Source: Cycloclasticus sp.
GTDB lineage: Bacteria; Pseudomonadota; Gammaproteobacteria; Methylococcales; Cycloclasticaceae
Reading direction: 5' to 3'
NCBI GenBank assembly: GCA_016764415.1
Contig: JAESRY010000176.1
Coordinates: 658-9,067 of the forward strand
DNA: 8,410 bases
How positions within the stretch are numbered: the first letter of the stretch is position 1; each line of letters opens with the position of its first letter. The position numbers and the translations under genes were made by a program. Positions 4,946 to 8,410 of this stretch are shown here, piece by piece. The notes under the pieces were generated by a model, which was given only the letters and a program-made list of their open reading frames with translations, did no database searches and was not told the DNA's origin.

Positions 4946-5752
4946 ATGAAGGTTAAACAAGCAATTCTTTCGGCTATTTTATTGGCTGCCCTATCCTCAC
5001 TTGCTTTTGCAGAAGAAGATAAAACCGTTGCCACCGTTAATGGACATGAACTAAAGCAATCCACGCTACAGTTTTATGCCTTAGAAAGACGACAAATAGA
5101 CCCAAAGAGCACCACACCTGTAGAAAAGCTTGTTGATGACATCGTTAATATGCAGCTTCTAAAAGAAGAGGCAGTAAAAATGAAATTACATAGTTCAGAC
5201 GAGTTCAAAGCCCGAATGAGCTTCATCAACCTCAGCATGCTTTCTCAAGTGGCTATGATCAACTTTCTTGATAACAACCCAATTCCAGAAGCACGTTTAC
5301 GTAAAGAATATGACGCTCGAATTGGCGACATGAAAGTGACAGAACTAAAAGCCAGCCACATATTGGTTAAGGATGAAGCTAAAGCCAAAGAAGTGATTGA
5401 AAAACTAAACAAAGGCGCTAAATTTGCTGATCTTGCTAAAGAATACTCGACCGGCCCAACGGGACCTAAAGGCGGTGATTTAGGCTGGTTTACACCACAA
5501 CGTATGGTGCCTGAGTTTTCACAGGCTGTATTAGCGATGAAAGATGACGAGTACACAAAAACAGCCGTACGGACGCAGTTTGGTTTCCACATTATTTTAC
5601 GTACTGGCCAACGTGAGGGAACACCGCCTACGTTTGAAGAAGTAAAACCTAATATTACAGCGGCATTAGAGCAAGAGCATATTCAAAAGCACATTAATGA
5701 GCTTAGAAAAAGCGCTAAAATTAAAGTAGCGCCAAAAAATGCATCGAATTAG
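4946..5752 (+). CDS. Periplasmic parvulin-type peptidyl-prolyl isomerase
   Basis: This is a 268-residue exported foldase that catalyses cis-trans isomerisation of peptide bonds before proline. A Sec signal peptide covers about residues 1-22 (basic MKVKQ, hydrophobic core, LAFA before EED). There is no lipobox, so it should be soluble in the periplasm. Residues 25-125 form a helical SurA/PrsA-like N-terminal chaperone region. The parvulin domain spans about 131-222: LKASHILVKDE, the FADLAKEYSTGP segment, GGDLGWF (176-182), VPEFSQAV and FGFHIILRTG (212-221). A short basic C-terminal helix follows. It is shorter than SurA and has one parvulin domain, so it resembles PrsA- or Cbf2-like foldases. 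AGGAG at 4935-4939 gives a strong ribosome site. It is the last gene of the cluster before the terminator at 5771. Confidence 0.9.
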   Translation: MKVKQAILSAILLAALSSLAFAEEDKTVATVNGHELKQSTLQFYALERRQIDPKSTTPVEKLVDDIVNMQLLKEEAVKMKLHSSDEFKARMSFINLSMLSQVAMINFLDNNPIPEARLRKEYDARIGDMKVTELKASHILVKDEAKAKEVIEKLNKGAKFADLAKEYSTGPTGPKGGDLGWFTPQRMVPEFSQAVLAMKDDEYTKTAVRTQFGFHIILRTGQREGTPPTFEEVKPNITAALEQEHIQKHINELRKSAKIKVAPKNASN

Positions 5753-5770
5753 TCTTTAATTCATCTCTAC

Positions 5771-5804
5771 AAAAAGGCTCTTTCTTCGTAAAGGGCCTTT
5801 TTTT
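5771..5804 (+). terminator. Intrinsic terminator after the isomerase gene
   Basis: GGCTCTTT (5776-5783) pairs with AAAGGGCC (5790-5797) around a CTTCGT loop, with one G-T pair. It is flanked by five A on the left and seven T (5798-5804) on the right. It stands 19 bp after the isomerase stop codon and ends the rightward cluster. The A/T flanks mean it could also work on leftward transcripts. Confidence 0.88.
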
Positions 5805-5902
5805 GTGCATCTACACACGCGAAAAAATCACTAGCCATTGAGCGAGTCTTCAATAGCTACATAAAACCAGTACCCGTTCTTAACCAATAGCCGCTAGACT
5901 AG

Positions 5903-6607
<705 letters not shown>

Positions 6608-6631
6608 GCAAACATATTTGCTAAAACTTGA

Positions 6632-6660
6632 TTAAGCGAAGGGGTTACACTCCCCGCTTA
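6632..6660 (+). other. Imperfect hairpin downstream of adk
   Basis: TAAGC (6633-6637) pairs with GCTTA (6656-6660), and GGGG pairs with CCCC (6652-6655), leaving a three-base GAA bulge on the left arm. It lies about 25 bp after adk but has no T-tract, so it would not be a classical intrinsic terminator. It may protect the adk mRNA 3' end or be chance. Confidence 0.35.
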
Positions 6661-6747
6661 GGTAATACTTAATTATACCCAAAGGGCATGATTTTCATTA
6701 AACCAAAAAAAGCTTCCGTTTAATTCAGTTTTTAGCGAAAAAAAATC

Positions 6748-6783
6748 AAAGTCATCGTACTTTCACATGCGGTGACTTTTTCA
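6748..6783 (+). terminator. Terminator-like hairpin just upstream of asd
   Basis: AAAGTCATCG (6748-6757) pairs over ten bases, with one G-T pair, to CGGTGACTTT (6770-6779) around a twelve-base loop. It is flanked by an A-run on the left and T residues on the right (through 6781). It could end adk transcripts, although it lies 140 bp past the adk stop. It also stands only about 32 bp before the asd start codon, leaving little room for a promoter behind it, so it may instead lie in the asd leader and act as an attenuator. Confidence 0.6.
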
Positions 6784-6813
6784 ATTTAATTTTTAGTCAG
6801 GAAATACTCTCAA

Positions 6814-7833
6814 ATGAAAACGTATGATGTTGCAGTTGTTGGCGCTACAGGCGCTGTTGGTGAAACCATGTTATCAATCCTTGAACAAAGGAAGTTCCCT
6901 ATTGGGAAGCTCTACCCATTGGCCAGTAGCCGCTCAGCCGGCGGAACCATTCAGTTTAATGGCAAAAGCGTCAAAATCGGTGATTTAGCCGACTTCGACT
7001 TCAGTAAAGTACAAATCGGTTTGTTCTCAGCAGGCGGATCTGTTTCGGCAGAATACGCGCCAAAAGCAGCCGAAGCGGGATGCGTTGTTATCGACAATAC
7101 ATCACATTTTCGTTACGACGACGATATTCCACTTGTTGTGCCAGAAGTTAACCCTGAAGCCATTGCGCAATATACAAACAAGGGCATTATCGCCAACCCT
7201 AACTGTTCAACTATTCAAATGCTTGTCGCACTTAAGCCTATCCTAGATGCAGTTGGCCTAGAGCGTATAAACGTAGCAACATACCAAGCTGTATCTGGCA
7301 CAGGGAAAAGCGCTATCGAAGAATTAGCAGGGCAAACCGCTAAGCTGCTTAATGGCCAAGACGCGAAAGCCAGTGTATACCCAAAGCAAATTGCATTTAA
7401 TGTGTTGCCTCAAATCGACGTATTCCTAGAAAATGGCTACACCAAAGAAGAAATGAAAATGGTCTGGGAAACTAACAAAATCTTTAACGACCCAAGCATA
7501 AAGGTGAATCCAACGGCTGTTCGCGTCCCTGTTTTTTTTGGTCATTCAGAAGCATTACACATCGAAACCAAAGAAAAAATAACCGCCGAGCAAGCACGTA
7601 AACTAATGACTGATTTCGATGGCATCACATTAATCGACGAACGAACAGACGGTGGTTATGCGACTGCTGTCACAGAATCGGCAGGTCATGATGATGTGTA
7701 TGTTAGTCGTATTAGAGAAGACATTTCTCACCCAAGGGGCCTGAACATGTGGGTCGTAGCTGACAATGTAAGAAAAGGTGCTGCCTTAAATAGTGTGCAA
7801 ATTGCAGAAGTGCTAGTAAAAAAATATCTTTAA
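6814..7833 (+). CDS. asd: Aspartate-semialdehyde dehydrogenase
   Basis: This enzyme reduces aspartyl phosphate to aspartate semialdehyde with NADPH, the branch point for lysine, diaminopimelate, threonine, methionine and isoleucine. The 339 residues contain the NADP loop GATGAVG (10-16), SSRSAGG (38-44) and the catalytic Cys131 in NPNCSTIQ. They also contain the SGTGKSAIEEL loop (161-171) and Arg237/His244 in RVPVFFGHSEALH, the substrate Arg and general base of the family. The pattern fits the Asd type shared by Gram-positives, Vibrio Asd2 and pseudomonads rather than the E. coli Asd type. An AGGA at 6799-6802 precedes the ATG by 11 bases. It is followed 74 bp later by fimV, the same order as in Pseudomonas. 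Confidence 0.96.
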   Translation: MKTYDVAVVGATGAVGETMLSILEQRKFPIGKLYPLASSRSAGGTIQFNGKSVKIGDLADFDFSKVQIGLFSAGGSVSAEYAPKAAEAGCVVIDNTSHFRYDDDIPLVVPEVNPEAIAQYTNKGIIANPNCSTIQMLVALKPILDAVGLERINVATYQAVSGTGKSAIEELAGQTAKLLNGQDAKASVYPKQIAFNVLPQIDVFLENGYTKEEMKMVWETNKIFNDPSIKVNPTAVRVPVFFGHSEALHIETKEKITAEQARKLMTDFDGITLIDERTDGGYATAVTESAGHDDVYVSRIREDISHPRGLNMWVVADNVRKGAALNSVQIAEVLVKKYL

Positions 7834-7907
7834 GCTATAGTTATTAATAATTAACTATTTACCGTATTTTTAGGGAATAAAAATAATATTCGTTTAGGAG
7901 CAATAGA

Positions 7908-8410
7908 ATGAAAAAATCGACACAAGCTATCACCGCGTTTTGTTTACTTAATTCCGCTAGCGCTTTCGCTCTGGGCGTTGGCGAGATAGAAACACATTCA
8001 TCGTTGAACCAGCGGCTAAACGCGCAGATTCCTCTCGTTGGCACCCAAAAAGAAGACCCTAGCAATATTATTATTTCAATCGCCTCACGTGACGCTTTTC
8101 AAAAGGCAGGCATCGACAGGCCACACTACTTAACCAAATTAAAGTTCACGCCTGTTCTTGATAAAAAAGGCAATATCACCATCGATATTCGCTCTGCTGA
8201 CACCATAAAAGAACCTTTTGTAAACTTCATCCTGGAAGTTGAATGGCCTCAAGGTCGCACACTAAAAGAATTCACTATTCTTCTAGACCCGCCCATCACC
8301 ATGTCAGACGTGCGAACAACACCACTTGAATTAGCTAAAAGCCCTAAACTTACACCTACATCGAGCCAAGTAAGCGCTTACGTTGCACCTACTGCTCAAT
8401 CAGCACCAGT
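7908..8410 (+). CDS. fimV: FimV N-terminal region (gene continues past the window)
   Basis: The frame is open from the ATG at 7908 to the window end (167 full codons), so only the 5' part is visible. FimV/HubP proteins are large inner-membrane, peptidoglycan-associated pole organisers needed for type IV pili, twitching or flagellar placement. A signal peptide covers residues 1-21 (MKKSTQ, hydrophobic core, SASAFA before LGVGEIE). The FimV N-terminal domain follows: LGVGEIETHSSLNQRLNAQIPL (22-43), ISIASRDAFQKAGIDR (56-71), LTKLKFTPVLDKKG (75-88), EPFVNFILEVEWPQGR (101-116) and FTILLDPP (121-128). A Pro/Ser/Thr-rich linker begins near 135. The LysM domain and acidic C-terminal part expected in the family lie beyond the window. 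TAGGAG at 7895-7900, seven bases before the ATG, supports the start. Confidence 0.92.
   Translation, partial: MKKSTQAITAFCLLNSASAFALGVGEIETHSSLNQRLNAQIPLVGTQKEDPSNIIISIASRDAFQKAGIDRPHYLTKLKFTPVLDKKGNITIDIRSADTIKEPFVNFILEVEWPQGRTLKEFTILLDPPITMSDVRTTPLELAKSPKLTPTSSQVSAYVAPTAQSAP

Noticed and set aside
5245..5592. 115-codon minus-strand frame
   Set aside because: It is antisense to the parvulin isomerase gene, with no supporting motif or ribosome site.
7837..7858. ATAGTTA/TAACTAT hairpin between asd and fimV
   Set aside because: A seven-pair, almost all A/T stem with a short T-run is too weak to call a terminator.
7859..8065. 68-codon minus-strand frame
   Set aside because: It overlaps the 5' end of fimV, which has a signal peptide, a ribosome site and a conserved N-terminal domain.

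Overview
The window looks like gammaproteobacterial chromosome of moderately low GC content. The support is an envelope and housekeeping gene set typical of that class (zapE, a DUF1244 gene, yciB, bolA, a parvulin-type isomerase, adk, asd and fimV), with asd directly followed by fimV as in Pseudomonas and relatives. The genus cannot be fixed from sequence reading alone. A marine low-GC lineage (Oceanospirillales or Piscirickettsiaceae-like) is only a guess.

Layout. Positions 1-1266 are an apparently complete IS3-family insertion sequence: 26-bp imperfect terminal inverted repeats, orfA and orfB in overlapping frames, and an A-AAA-AAG slip motif. The window starts exactly at its left end, so the left flank and any target duplication are not visible. 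Positions 1267-1322 look like the right half of an integron attC site, cut by the insertion sequence. Positions 1317-2023 are a 707-bp integron gene cassette. Its first bases (GTTAGCTAT with the preceding G) are the exact reverse complement of the bases opening its own attC (ATAGCTAAC at 1965-1973). It carries one exported TPR-like protein whose stop codon lies inside the attC. No integrase gene is in view. Positions 2024-2198 hold no gene, only a possible relic of a transposase-associated repeat.

The rest reads as ordinary chromosome. On the minus strand, zapE and a DUF1244 gene form a two-gene operon (3632 down to 2199). Divergently, on the plus strand, a 111-residue unknown protein, yciB (septation/inner membrane), bolA and a periplasmic parvulin-type peptidyl-prolyl isomerase run closely spaced from 3732 to 5752 and end at a good intrinsic terminator (5771-5804). 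adk follows alone, then asd (lysine, threonine, methionine and diaminopimelate synthesis), then the 5' part of fimV (polar hub / type IV pilus and motility factor), which runs off the window.

The part most worth attention is the accessory block at 1-2029: an insertion sequence inside a cassette array end, next to a cassette gene for a secreted TPR-like protein of unknown function. No wholly new multi-gene system could be supported from the sequence.
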